Assembly (NCBI RefSeq): GCF_002025255.2
Contig: NZ_CP054587.1
Location: forward strand, 868,001 to 932,000
Source of the DNA: Halolamina sp. CBA1230
GTDB taxonomy: Archaea > Halobacteriota > Halobacteria > Halobacteriales > Haloferacaceae
Direction of reading: 5' to 3'
DNA: 64,000 nucleotides
The notes under the pieces are model-generated. The model was not told the DNA's origin. It searched no databases and saw nothing but the letters and a program-made list of their open reading frames with translations. Below are positions 8,602 through 15,962 of this stretch, in pieces. A program made the translations under genes and the position numbers. Each line of letters starts with the position of its first letter. Position 1 is the first letter of the stretch.

Positions 8602-9046
8602 GTGAGCCGGGTACCCCTGTCTGACGAAGAGACTCGGGTCATCTTCGCCGGTGAAGCGCTTGAGAACTTCGCTGCCCTTGACGCTGGAGAACAGGAAGAC
8701 GTTGTCAACCGGCTATTGAATATCGCCACGAGCGAGGCCTCGCCTCGCTCTTTCGTGTACGAGCAGATTGGCAATCTCGACATTATTGTTGTCGGTGATC
8801 AAGGACGCCTGTACACGAAAGTCGTAGACAAAATTCCCCGTGGAAACACGGAGTACCACGTGATTTTCGTTCTTTTTCATCGATCCTTACCACGACTACC
8901 CACCCAAAGCGCTGGCAGAGTACAGTAGGAGTGCAGAATCCAGAGGTGAGTATGTTACATCGCTTGAGGAAGTAGAAGATGTTGACCAGTACTTCAGAGA
9001 ACAGAACGCGCTCGACGAAGACGACCTCCGAGATCTCCTCCCATAG
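8602..9046 (+). pseudogene. RelE/ParE-like toxin, frameshifted
   Basis: The frame from the GTG at 8602 encodes a typical RelE-fold N-terminus (VIFAGEALENFAALD, then QIGNLDIIVVGDQGRLYTKV and TEYHVIF) as far as a run of five T at 8873-8877. There the frame is lost. The continuation FIDPYHDYPPKALAEYS...DLLP is found in the +1 frame and ends at a TAG at 9046. Removing one T from the run restores a single protein of about 147 residues. The toxin is therefore inactivated, expressed by slippage, or carries a sequencing error in the homopolymer. The antitoxin upstream is intact, which fits loss of the toxin. Confidence 0.75.
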
Positions 9047-9237
9047 CGTACCCTAGGCACGGTTCCAACAACCAGATCCTCCATAGGCATTCTTCCGCTG
9101 AATCATTGGAGGTGGGCCCGGAGAATGGATATCTCCAGCCTTCGACCCCAGGGCTATGTACAGAACTATTCTGTGTATTCAGCACAACTGATGACACTGC
9201 ATAAAGGTATCAACTAGCCGGACTCCCTCTACTTTCA

Positions 9238-9320
9238 CCATGGTTGGCTCGCCTTTTTGCTAGTAGCTCCGTAAGAATCGGTGGAGCCTGGAAGCCAGTG
9301 TGACACGCTCCAGTGCTCCA
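9238..9320 (+). repeat. Dispersed structured repeat, copy B (5' of zinc micro-protein)
   Basis: This is the second copy of the element at 3536-3607, with the core GTGGAGCCTGGAAGCCAG.. at 9281-9320. It shares a further upstream block, TGGTTGGCTCGCCTTTTTG, with the copy near 31.5 kb. The core ends 8 bp before the start of the zinc micro-protein gene at 9329. The stretch 9047-9237 contains nothing I can assign. Confidence 0.8.
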
Positions 9321-9328
9321 TTCCCCTA

Positions 9329-9460
9329 ATGTCGATCACGAGCCTCGGCAGTTGTCCGGTCTGCGGGAGCGATATTCCATCAGATTTGCTGCTCATCGAA
9401 TACGAAACCGGCGTCTTCGCTGAGTGCCCGCAGTGTCGAGAACCAGTACATCCTGAATGA
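9329..9460 (+). CDS. Zinc-ribbon micro-protein, DUF7837-like
   Basis: This 43-residue protein carries knuckles CPVCGSDIP and CPQCREPV separated by a short beta-rich stretch (LLLIEYETGVFAE). The pattern matches small haloarchaeal zinc-binding proteins annotated as DUF7837, and a second member lies at 31307-31456 on the other strand. Both are directly preceded by the same structured repeat, so expression of the two may be controlled in the same way. Function is unknown; such proteins may bind nucleic acid or a protein partner. Confidence 0.8.
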   Translation: MSITSLGSCPVCGSDIPSDLLLIEYETGVFAECPQCREPVHPE

Positions 9461-9591
9461 CTGTGACCAGGAACTGTGGTGAGTCCGCACACCTACTGAG
9501 CGGCAAGTTCAAAACACGACAACAAACATAGGTGATATCCTCAACGCCGTTCGTCAGAAATTCGAAACCCTGCCTATATCGAGAGCGGGTG

Positions 9592-10665
9592 TTACTCTAC
9601 CGTCGCTTGCAGGGCTTCCAGTTTCTCGATCGCGGCGTGTACCTCATCACGAAGATCGTCAGCCGACTCGCCCGACTCTTCCTCCTGCGCTAACTCGCTC
9701 AACAGCGTCGCCCCATCCGCATCAACTGACTCGTCCGTAGCGTCACCGCCCCACGTTTCCGTCTGACTGTCATCGTCACCGTCCTCCGCGACGGCGTCGA
9801 GGCGCTGCTGTGCATCTGCGTCATCCTCGTCTGCCTCACCAGCACGATTCGCGTCCTGGTCTTGGGTGTCTGTCGGTGGTCGCCCGCCGCGACTGAACGC
9901 GTCCAGCGGGAAGTCGAACGCGTACCCGCGGTTCGCCTTGTAGAACGTCGAGCGGCGCGACACACCCAGCACATCCATGATGGCGTCCCGATCACACCCG
10001 CGGTCAACCGCCCGCCTGACCTGCTCGTCCTCCATGCGCTGCAACAACAACTGGTCGTCGTCCGGGATGTGCCCGCGCGCGGACACGCCGACCTGATCGA
10101 CGAGTCCCCACTCACCGGTCTCGACGTCCTTATCGACGAGCTGCTGCTCACGCCCATCGACCTGGTTATCGAGCCCCATGAGCACCCACAGGCGTTCCCT
10201 GACAGAGGACACGGTCAAGTCCGCCGTGAGTGCAGCGGCGATCTCACCGGTTCGCGCCGGCCCCTCGTCTGCCAGCACCTGCAGAATCTCGATGTCTTGG
10301 GAGAGCAGCACCGTCCGATCTTCTTCCGTGAGCCGCACCGGCGCGTCAGTCGGGTCCACCTGCTGGTGCAGCCACTTGTGACACGGCCGGCACATGACCG
10401 TCAAGTTCTCCTCGTCGTGCTCGTCCATGCCGGCAGGGTCCCGCTCGATGTGGTGGACGTGCAGCGCTGCGAGGCCGCCTTCCTCCGGGCCACGCCGCCC
10501 ACAGGCCTGGCATCGATGCGAGTAGTCGTCGAGGACAGCGTCGCGCGTCGCTGCCGGCACCGACTCGTGACACGCTTCGTGGTCCTCGTGGTCTCGATGT
10601 CCGTCCGCCTGCGTCGGTGATGTGTCTGTACTGCCGTCGCCTGAGTGTCGTGACTGTGTTGGCAT
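9592..10665 (-). CDS. HNH endonuclease with C-terminal regulatory region
   Basis: This 357-residue protein has an HNH nuclease domain at residues 50-100: zinc cysteines C52/C55 and C92/C95, catalytic HHI at 71-73, N87 and H96, in the pattern HVHHIERDP...NLTVMCRPCHKWLH. A winged-helix-like region follows at about 120-170 (LSQDIEILQVLADEGPARTGEIAAAL), then an HTH-like SRRSTFYKANRGY segment and a long acidic tail. HNH enzymes nick or cut DNA using a metal ion. It lies 169 bp downstream of the HRAMP-like operon on the same strand. It may be that system's effector nuclease, although the gap allows an independent promoter. Confidence 0.85.
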   Translation of the reverse strand: MPTQSRHSGDGSTDTSPTQADGHRDHEDHEACHESVPAATRDAVLDDYSHRCQACGRRGPEEGGLAALHVHHIERDPAGMDEHDEENLTVMCRPCHKWLHQQVDPTDAPVRLTEEDRTVLLSQDIEILQVLADEGPARTGEIAAALTADLTVSSVRERLWVLMGLDNQVDGREQQLVDKDVETGEWGLVDQVGVSARGHIPDDDQLLLQRMEDEQVRRAVDRGCDRDAIMDVLGVSRRSTFYKANRGYAFDFPLDAFSRGGRPPTDTQDQDANRAGEADEDDADAQQRLDAVAEDGDDDSQTETWGGDATDESVDADGATLLSELAQEEESGESADDLRDEVHAAIEKLEALQATVE

Positions 10666-10834
10666 CGGTCAGTCGTCGTGTTCAGTCGTTCCCGCTCGAT
10701 CCGCCTCGCGTGTGTCGTGGTGTATCGCTTCAATCCGCAGTCACAGCACACTGCGCCGTCGCGTCAGGACGCTCCACCTCACCCCGGCGGGCCTTTCTGA
10801 TTCGTCACCCGCAGCGGCGGCGATGCTCCCCAAA

Positions 10835-11509
10835 TCATGGATCTCGTGTCGGTGTCAGCGACTTAACTCGGAACTCTGATTTCGCGCAGTACCGTTCCGC
10901 GACGCGCCCGAGCGCTTTCGTTCGGAGCACGTCCGCCACGTTATGTCGGACGAGCTCGTCGAACCGCCCGTCCTCGAACGCCGCCACTGCTTCTTTGCTG
11001 TCGTCGAACGGATCCAGTTCACAGTACGGCCCGTCACACAGGACCGTGTACGCTCGCGCCAAGTCGGTCACCGCGTCGCCGTCAACGGTCGTGTTGAACC
11101 GGTCCGACACTACGGGCAGCAGGTCAGCGTACGCGACGTCGTCAAACGGCCACGGCAACCCGACACGCGCAAACCGCGTTCGGAGGAACGGGACGTCGAA
11201 CCCGCCGCTCCACGTCTCCCCGTTGAACGCGACCAGCAGCACGTCCCGCCCGCAACACCGTTCCGCCACGAACGACGACACCGCCGCCAACAGGCCCTGC
11301 TCCGCGGAATGCGTAGACACGTTCACAAGCGTCCCGGCGTCGTCCTCGATACCCGCTGTAACGTCGTCGCCAACTGTCTCCACCGGTCGCCCGCCCGTCT
11401 GAAGGAACACGCGGACGCCCATCGGCACCGCGAAGCCAACAACCGTCACTTCGTCATCGACATCGAACCCGGTCGTCTCGATATCGAACGCGACTTGCTC
11501 CAACACCAT
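10835..11509 (-). CDS. DnaQ/RNase H-fold 3'-5' exonuclease of HRAMP-like operon
   Basis: This 224-residue protein has all three motifs of the DEDD exonuclease superfamily: ExoI DIETTG (residues 9-14), ExoII FNGETWSGGFD (about 93-103) and ExoIII HNVADV (about 188-193). The last fits the YN..DV form of RNase_H_2/YprB-type enzymes with Tyr replaced by His, and Hx3D spacing. Such enzymes remove nucleotides from 3' ends of DNA or RNA with two metal ions. The start is the ATG at 11509, which overlaps the stop of the Cas5-like gene (TGATG), so the two are translationally coupled. It is a strong candidate for the nuclease of this system. Confidence 0.85.
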   Translation of the reverse strand: MVLEQVAFDIETTGFDVDDEVTVVGFAVPMGVRVFLQTGGRPVETVGDDVTAGIEDDAGTLVNVSTHSAEQGLLAAVSSFVAERCCGRDVLLVAFNGETWSGGFDVPFLRTRFARVGLPWPFDDVAYADLLPVVSDRFNTTVDGDAVTDLARAYTVLCDGPYCELDPFDDSKEAVAAFEDGRFDELVRHNVADVLRTKALGRVAERYCAKSEFRVKSLTPTRDP

Positions 11510-12486
11510 CACGCATCACCCCCCGCACGCCCCTCTCCACGTCCCGGCACACGGTCCGTCCCGGCCGGCCTGACACGCAGCTCGCCGAACCCGAATCGAG
11601 AGTGCGTGCCGACCCGCGTCACCCCGTTCTTCGCCGTCCGTACCGGATCCGACCCGGCGTACGCGACGACCTGCCCGTGATCCACCGTCTCGACAGCGTA
11701 CGACGCATCACCGTCAACCAGCCGCGTCTCCCGCCGACGTAACTCCTCGCCGCCCGGCGACGCCTGGACTGCATCAGACTCCACACGCCACCACCACGGC
11801 ACGTCCTGCGCATCAGCCCCGGGCTGCTCACTCGCCAGCACGTACGGCGTCACCAACTCGATCTCGACCCCGTCGTCAGCGTCTTCCAGCCGCGAGTAAT
11901 CCAACGCGTCCAACTCGACGAGTTGCGTGTCCGCCACGGAGAGTTCACCGAACCCGTAGTTCCGCGCGCCGCCGACACGAATCCCGTCCAGCACGTCCGT
12001 ATCGACCGGCAGGATACCATCGTCGTCGCCGGCCCCGTCGGTGTCGGCGTGCAGGTAGCAGTGCACGTACCACGACACGGACCGTCGGTGATCCCGCAGC
12101 TCCGCCGGCCGGCCGAACCAACACGTGTCAGCGAACGCCACGTGGTCCCCGTGCTGCTGCACGTCGAGCACGTTATGCGCGTCGCGCGGCCGTGACGACA
12201 GTAACCAGCGCTGCGCTGCATCCCGGAACACGAACAAATCATCGTACGACCGAACCTCCGGGAGTGACTGCCCGAGTTTCCCCGCATACCCGTCCTGTGA
12301 TGCCGCCGCCGGGAACTCACCGTACTCGCCCGGGAGGAACACGCCGTGACTCACGTGCAGCGAGCGCCGCGTCGCCGCATCGACACGCCGCGCAACCGCG
12401 TTGAACAGTGCGTTCCCCGTCACAAAATACGGGTGCCCGAGGTACTGCGCCTCCAGTTCGAACAACACTTGCTGAATCCGCGTCAC
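11509..12486 (-). CDS. Cas5-like RAMP protein (HRAMP)
   Basis: This 325-residue protein shows two glycine-rich RAMP loops: GGARNYGFGEL at about residues 170-180 and GTHSRFGFGELRVRP at about 289-303. Such loops follow the last strand of RRM-type domains in Cas5/Csm4/Cmr3-like proteins and contact the 5' handle of a guide RNA. The N-terminus QQVLFELEAQYLGHPYFVTG is also typical of a Cas5-type first strand. It starts with GTG in a GTGA overlap with the preceding gene. The assignment to the haloarchaeal HRAMP system rests on gene content and these loops. A Cas6-like role is less likely but not excluded. Confidence 0.82.
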   Translation of the reverse strand: MTRIQQVLFELEAQYLGHPYFVTGNALFNAVARRVDAATRRSLHVSHGVFLPGEYGEFPAAASQDGYAGKLGQSLPEVRSYDDLFVFRDAAQRWLLSSRPRDAHNVLDVQQHGDHVAFADTCWFGRPAELRDHRRSVSWYVHCYLHADTDGAGDDDGILPVDTDVLDGIRVGGARNYGFGELSVADTQLVELDALDYSRLEDADDGVEIELVTPYVLASEQPGADAQDVPWWWRVESDAVQASPGGEELRRRETRLVDGDASYAVETVDHGQVVAYAGSDPVRTAKNGVTRVGTHSRFGFGELRVRPAGTDRVPGRGEGRAGGDA

Positions 12487-13307
12487 CGCCGCTCACCCCC
12501 ATCTGTGCTGCCGTCACGTCCGACCGGTTGTGCTGGCGTGAACGCCGCGACGTACTCCTCGATAAACTGGAGCGCCGCCGACCACGACCGGATCCGCCGC
12601 AACTGCGCGTCTAACACGCGCCACCGCCGCGACCCGGCCACGTCGAACGGGATCTCAGGCAGGCGCGACCACACGTCCGCGAACGACCGCGCCGGCACGG
12701 CACCGAGTCGCGCCGCCGGCCGCCCGTCAGGGTCTCGCGTCACGTGCAGTGTGAACGCCGACGTCGCCAGCACCGTACGATGCGGCACCACGGCACCCCC
12801 TTCGTTTCCACTGCGTGTCACCGCGAGCCACAGGTCCTCGAACGCAGCGCCGGCGCGGTAATTATCCAACAGCGCCGCCGCCAGCACCGTGTGGTACTTC
12901 ACTGACGTGTACGGGTAGTACGGCGATTCACTGAACGCCGCTGGCAGCGACGCCGACAACCACGCCGCATGCAACTGGTCGGCGTCGTCGAACCGCAGCA
13001 ACTCCCGTAGCGACGCATCGGCAGCCGCCGGCGACACCGGCTCCCCAGTCAACAGGGAGAGGCGTCGCCACGACGCGTGCGCATCCACCGTCTGCTCCGG
13101 ATCCCCACGGGGCCGACTCAACAACGCCGCATCCACATCCGCACCCGCCGGCACCGGCTCGTTCACCGGCACGCCATGGACGCACTCCGCCGCGTGCTCG
13201 TGCGCCCGCGACCGGAGCTTGTGGACGTCGTGCCGGTACACCGCCACCATCGGCTCAACCGACACGTCACTGTCTGCATCGTCGCCAGCCGCCGACGCCT
13301 CACGCAT
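12483..13307 (-). CDS. Uncharacterised conserved HRAMP-operon protein
   Basis: This 274-residue protein has no nuclease motif or zinc site that I can see. It contains a conserved-looking core PYYPYTSVKYHTVLAAALLD and several Arg/Trp-rich segments (SRRWRVLDAQLRRIRSWSAAL) that could bind RNA. The ATG at 13307 is chosen because longer forms would add a basic, non-halophilic extension and overlap the upstream gene far more. It overlaps the upstream gene by 8 bp and the Cas5-like gene by GTGA. By position it corresponds to the additional uncharacterised protein of HRAMP loci, possibly a large- or small-subunit analogue (inference). Confidence 0.75.
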   Translation of the reverse strand: MREASAAGDDADSDVSVEPMVAVYRHDVHKLRSRAHEHAAECVHGVPVNEPVPAGADVDAALLSRPRGDPEQTVDAHASWRRLSLLTGEPVSPAAADASLRELLRFDDADQLHAAWLSASLPAAFSESPYYPYTSVKYHTVLAAALLDNYRAGAAFEDLWLAVTRSGNEGGAVVPHRTVLATSAFTLHVTRDPDGRPAARLGAVPARSFADVWSRLPEIPFDVAGSRRWRVLDAQLRRIRSWSAALQFIEEYVAAFTPAQPVGRDGSTDGGERR

Positions 13308-13644
13308 CACGATCACCTTGACCAGTATCGTTGTCACCAGCGTCGCCCGCATGAGCCGCATCGTCGTCGCCCGACGCCGCCTCCCGCTCCTGCGCCGTGC
13401 GTAGATCAACTTGCGGTTCCGCCAACGCATCTAACTCCTCACGCTCACCCGCGTCACCAGCAGCTGCATCCGAACAGCCACACGCACAGTCACCATCACT
13501 CGACGCGACACGCTCAACAGCCGCTTCGCGTTCCTGCACCGTTCGCAAGTCTGTCTGTGGTTCTGCCAGTTCCTCCACCGCCTCATTCACAGTACACCGT
13601 GACTCGTCACCCGCCGACGAGTCATCCGCACCGCCGTCAGTCAC
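13300..13644 (-). CDS. Small acidic repeat protein within HRAMP operon
   Basis: This 114-residue, very acidic protein contains two near-identical 17-residue units, LAEPQTDLRTVQEREAA and LAEPQVDLRTAQEREAA, separated by a CACGCSD-containing linker that could bind a metal. Its GTG start forms a GTGA overlap with the end of the Cas7-like gene, and its 3' end overlaps the next start by 8 bp, so it is translated as part of the operon. The repeated amphipathic unit may dock two copies of a partner. I know of no described family. The low complexity makes homology hard to judge. Confidence 0.65.
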   Translation of the reverse strand: MTDGGADDSSAGDESRCTVNEAVEELAEPQTDLRTVQEREAAVERVASSDGDCACGCSDAAAGDAGEREELDALAEPQVDLRTAQEREAASGDDDAAHAGDAGDNDTGQGDRDA

Positions 13645-14618
13645 GCCCCATCACCCCTGTCTTCACCGTCAGTATCACCGTCCGGGACCGGCACGTCACC
13701 ATCGCGTTTGGCGACCCGTGCCTGCAACGCTTCCACGAACACTGGGCGGTACGCCGACCGCCACGTCTCGTCTTTCTGCTCCATCGCCGTCGTCGCCGCC
13801 TGCCCGCGGTGAAACACGCGGCGCACCTCCTGTTCAGTGTAGAGTGGATTCACGATCCAGGCGTCCGCAATCCCCGCACCGAAGTTCCGCGCCCCACCGA
13901 TCTGGAACGCGTACTCATCACTGTGCGCGTCGAGGAACGACACCGCTTCCACAAGCAGCCCGACGAACTCCGGTTTCAGGTCTCGCAGCGTCAGCTTCCA
14001 CGTCCCCTCGACGTTCCCCAGCACATCCCGCTGGGCGTGCCGCAACGGCTGCCCGCCGTCCGCCGCATTCCGCGAGCGCACTTGGTTCGACACTTGGCGG
14101 AAATGCGCTTCCGCCTCACCATCCAACACATCGACGTTCCGGCGAATCGGCGAGAACGACACCGGGCGGCGCAGCAGCTTCCCCGGCTGATCACCGAACC
14201 CGCCGAACACGTCGTACACGACACACCCGGCATCGTGCTCGTCAAGACACGCACCCTTCTCGTGATACCCGGACTCCAAGTCACGGTCGTACACGTCCGC
14301 ACGCATGAAGTCCGCATTCGCCTCCCCAGGATGACACGCCGTCGCCCCCGCAATCTGCACCACTTCCTCACACCCGTGCCGCAACCAGCCACTCAGGGTG
14401 AACGGCGAAATCTGCCCCTCGATCTGATTCATCGGGTCATCCGCCTCGTACCGGTCCGCAGACGCGTGATGCCGGTCCGTCACAACCCCATCACCAGGAG
14501 CCAACAAGTCGATTTCCAGCCCGACGTACACGTCCGGGAACAGCAAGTCCTCAGCAGTGTCCGGGAACGCGACGTCACCCGGCAAATGCGACGCATCCAG
14601 CACCTGCTCGCGGGTCAT
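13641..14618 (-). CDS. Cas7-like RAMP protein (HRAMP)
   Basis: This 325-residue protein has the hallmarks of a Cas7-family backbone subunit. It has an early segment ISPFTLSGWLRHGCEEV (about residues 70-86), like the iPGSSLkGalR motif. It also has a central FGGFG and a glycine-rich RAMP loop GGARNFGAGIADAW (about 238-251). Cas7 proteins polymerise along guide RNA. No DEDD or HD nuclease residues are evident, so cleavage would need a partner. It overlaps its neighbours by ATGA upstream and GTGA downstream. The absence of Cas10, Cas8, Cas1/2 and any array nearby fits the derived HRAMP type. Confidence 0.85.
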   Translation of the reverse strand: MTREQVLDASHLPGDVAFPDTAEDLLFPDVYVGLEIDLLAPGDGVVTDRHHASADRYEADDPMNQIEGQISPFTLSGWLRHGCEEVVQIAGATACHPGEANADFMRADVYDRDLESGYHEKGACLDEHDAGCVVYDVFGGFGDQPGKLLRRPVSFSPIRRNVDVLDGEAEAHFRQVSNQVRSRNAADGGQPLRHAQRDVLGNVEGTWKLTLRDLKPEFVGLLVEAVSFLDAHSDEYAFQIGGARNFGAGIADAWIVNPLYTEQEVRRVFHRGQAATTAMEQKDETWRSAYRPVFVEALQARVAKRDGDVPVPDGDTDGEDRGDGA

Positions 14619-15151
14619 CGCCGCTCACCTCCACGGAACGCATCATGTCGCTCGACAGCCGGTCGCGTCCCGCACCGTTCCGCACGAACGTTCAATACCT
14701 GCTCAACCAACGGAACCGGGCCATTCGGTTCACCACTCTCAGTGCCAGCACCTGCATCAGTGTCCTGAACTGGGAATTCAGTCAGTGACTGCGTCGCCGC
14801 CGTACTCACCCCCACCACCGCAGGCGCAAGCAACACCGGCCACGCCGACTGCGTCACCACATCCGAACACCAGCCAACACGGCCCGCAACAACGAGTTCC
14901 CGCACACCAAGCGTGAACTCCTCCGGATGATCGTGCCGGCCACCACCACACATTACGTACCCCAGCTGAAACACCGGCGCTCCAGCCGGGCGAAACACGT
15001 ACACCGCAACCGCATCTCCCTCGGACAAGGAAGAACCGCACACTTGACACGTCGCGGCCCCCACTCCGAGCGAAATATTATTTATTTGATGTATTTCTTC
15101 AATAGTCGGCCTGCCGCTGCCTTCTTGTGTTTCAGGGTTTGAGTTTTTCAT
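14615..15151 (-). CDS. Zinc-binding protein, first gene of HRAMP-like operon
   Basis: This 178-residue protein has an N-terminal zinc-site candidate CQVCGSSLSEGDAV with later cysteines (YVMCGGG, GWCSD), and a WPVLLAP motif seen in proteins common on haloarchaeal plasmids. The C-terminal third is variable. It ends in an ATGA overlap with the Cas7-like gene, so it belongs to the operon. Whether it is part of the RNA-guided complex or an adaptor is unknown. The 5' leader carries the inverted repeats described at 15172-15235. Confidence 0.7.
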   Translation of the reverse strand: MKNSNPETQEGSGRPTIEEIHQINNISLGVGAATCQVCGSSLSEGDAVAVYVFRPAGAPVFQLGYVMCGGGRHDHPEEFTLGVRELVVAGRVGWCSDVVTQSAWPVLLAPAVVGVSTAATQSLTEFPVQDTDAGAGTESGEPNGPVPLVEQVLNVRAERCGTRPAVERHDAFRGGERR

Positions 15152-15171
15152 GGGTTCTCACGCGGCATTTT

Positions 15172-15235
15172 GAACCCAGCCTGGGTGCTGCAACACCCAG
15201 GCACTTCTGCTCAACTGTGCCCGAGGGCTGGGTTC
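15172..15235 (-). promoter_or_regulatory. Overlapping, mutually exclusive inverted repeats in HRAMP leader
   Basis: GCCTGGGTG (15179-15187) pairs perfectly with CACCCAGGC (15194-15202). GAACCCAGCC (15172-15181) pairs perfectly with GGCTGGGTTC (15226-15235). The two stems share bases, so only one can form fully at a time. They begin 21 bp upstream of the first start codon of the operon. They could be an RNA switch/attenuator or several binding sites for one regulator. Confidence 0.55.
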
Positions 15236-15239
15236 GCAT

Positions 15240-15314
15240 CCATTAGTCAGGGAGCCATTGGTAAATACCTTTGGACAATTGACTAATGGGGTGTGTCCCA
15301 GTAGTCATTAGTGA
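15240..15314. promoter_or_regulatory. Putative operators between HRAMP operon and winged-helix gene
   Basis: CCATTAGTCA (15240-15249) and TGACTAATGG (15280-15289) are a perfect 10-bp inverted repeat with a 30-bp spacer. A third near-copy, CATTAGTGA, lies at 15306-15314, 22 bp before the winged-helix start at 15336. A TATA-like GGTAAATACCT lies between the first two sites. The arrangement suggests cooperative binding by the divergent regulator at a shared promoter. Confidence 0.55.
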
Positions 15315-15335
15315 CCCAACTTGCATTGAGACTAT

Positions 15336-15566
15336 ATGGGAAGTCGGGACCGTGATGAGGAAAGCGGGCAATTCACCGAGGAATACCCGCGTGAGGACTT
15401 CTTAGAAGCTCTTAAAGAATTCGGTCCTGCAGGAACAACCGATATCTCAAATAAGGTGGGTTGTGACAGAAGAACTGCGTATCTGAAGCTTCAAGCACTC
15501 GAAGAGGAGGGTGTGATAGAAAGTCAAAAAGTTGGGAACTCTCTCTTGTGGGAGTTAGCAGACTAA
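15336..15566 (+). CDS. Winged-helix DNA-binding protein, likely HRAMP regulator
   Basis: This 76-residue protein is a single winged helix (FLEALKEFGPAGTTDIS, CDRRTAYLKLQALEEEGVI, then a short wing). It is the type found in many haloarchaeal plasmids and viruses. It is divergent from the HRAMP-like operon and shares its intergenic region, which holds three copies of a CATTAGTCA-like site. Local repression of the operon and of itself is the simplest reading. The gene is less GC-rich than the operon, as is its neighbour at 15574. Confidence 0.8.
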   Translation: MGSRDRDEESGQFTEEYPREDFLEALKEFGPAGTTDISNKVGCDRRTAYLKLQALEEEGVIESQKVGNSLLWELAD

Positions 15567-15573
15567 GTGTCTA

Positions 15574-15873
15574 TTACTCTGCTTCTATCAGGGTAAGATT
15601 CTGAACCGGGAATGGATTAGCACTTTCTTGACCCACGTCTGCATAGTGCCAAAGATGACCATCCACTTCATATAAGAATGACTCGTCACCAGCAGCTTTC
15701 ACGCGGATACGGTCTCCGAATTCTTCGTCGTCTTCCCTAGCAAGAACGGTGAGCGGCTCAACAGGCCACTCGAAAAAGGTCACTTTGTCACCTCGCTCCA
15801 AATCTTGGAACGTTTCTAGGTCCCCCTCACTTTGATTACGAGGTTCCAGGTCGGGATTATGGTTAATGTTCAT
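15574..15873 (-). CDS. Hypothetical small acidic protein
   Basis: This 99-residue protein appears beta-rich (DKVTFFEWPVEPLTVLAR, RIRVKAAGDESFLYEVDGHLWHY). No recognised family, membrane segment or metal site is visible. It is convergent with the winged-helix gene and lies 90 bp upstream of the start of intergenic sequence before the DUF499/DUF1156 cluster's last gene. It is probably independent of both systems. Confidence 0.6.
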   Translation of the reverse strand: MNINHNPDLEPRNQSEGDLETFQDLERGDKVTFFEWPVEPLTVLAREDDEEFGDRIRVKAAGDESFLYEVDGHLWHYADVGQESANPFPVQNLTLIEAE

Positions 15874-15962
15874 AGCTCGATGGTGTCACAGAGACCACTT
15901 AACCCTGTGTAGTAGTATTGCGTTGGTAACTGAGATTGAAGGTTTTCTGAAAGAATGATATA

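Noticed and set aside
13077-14768. Long plus-strand open frame (563 codons) opposite the HRAMP genes
   Set aside because: The product is extremely rich in Arg, His and Pro and has no acidic bias, as expected for a shadow of high-GC genes on the other strand.
10835-15151. A search for a CRISPR array near the Cas5/Cas7-like genes
   Set aside because: I saw no run of regularly spaced direct repeats in the operon, in its flanks or elsewhere in the window. The inverted repeats at 15172-15314 are not spaced like an array.
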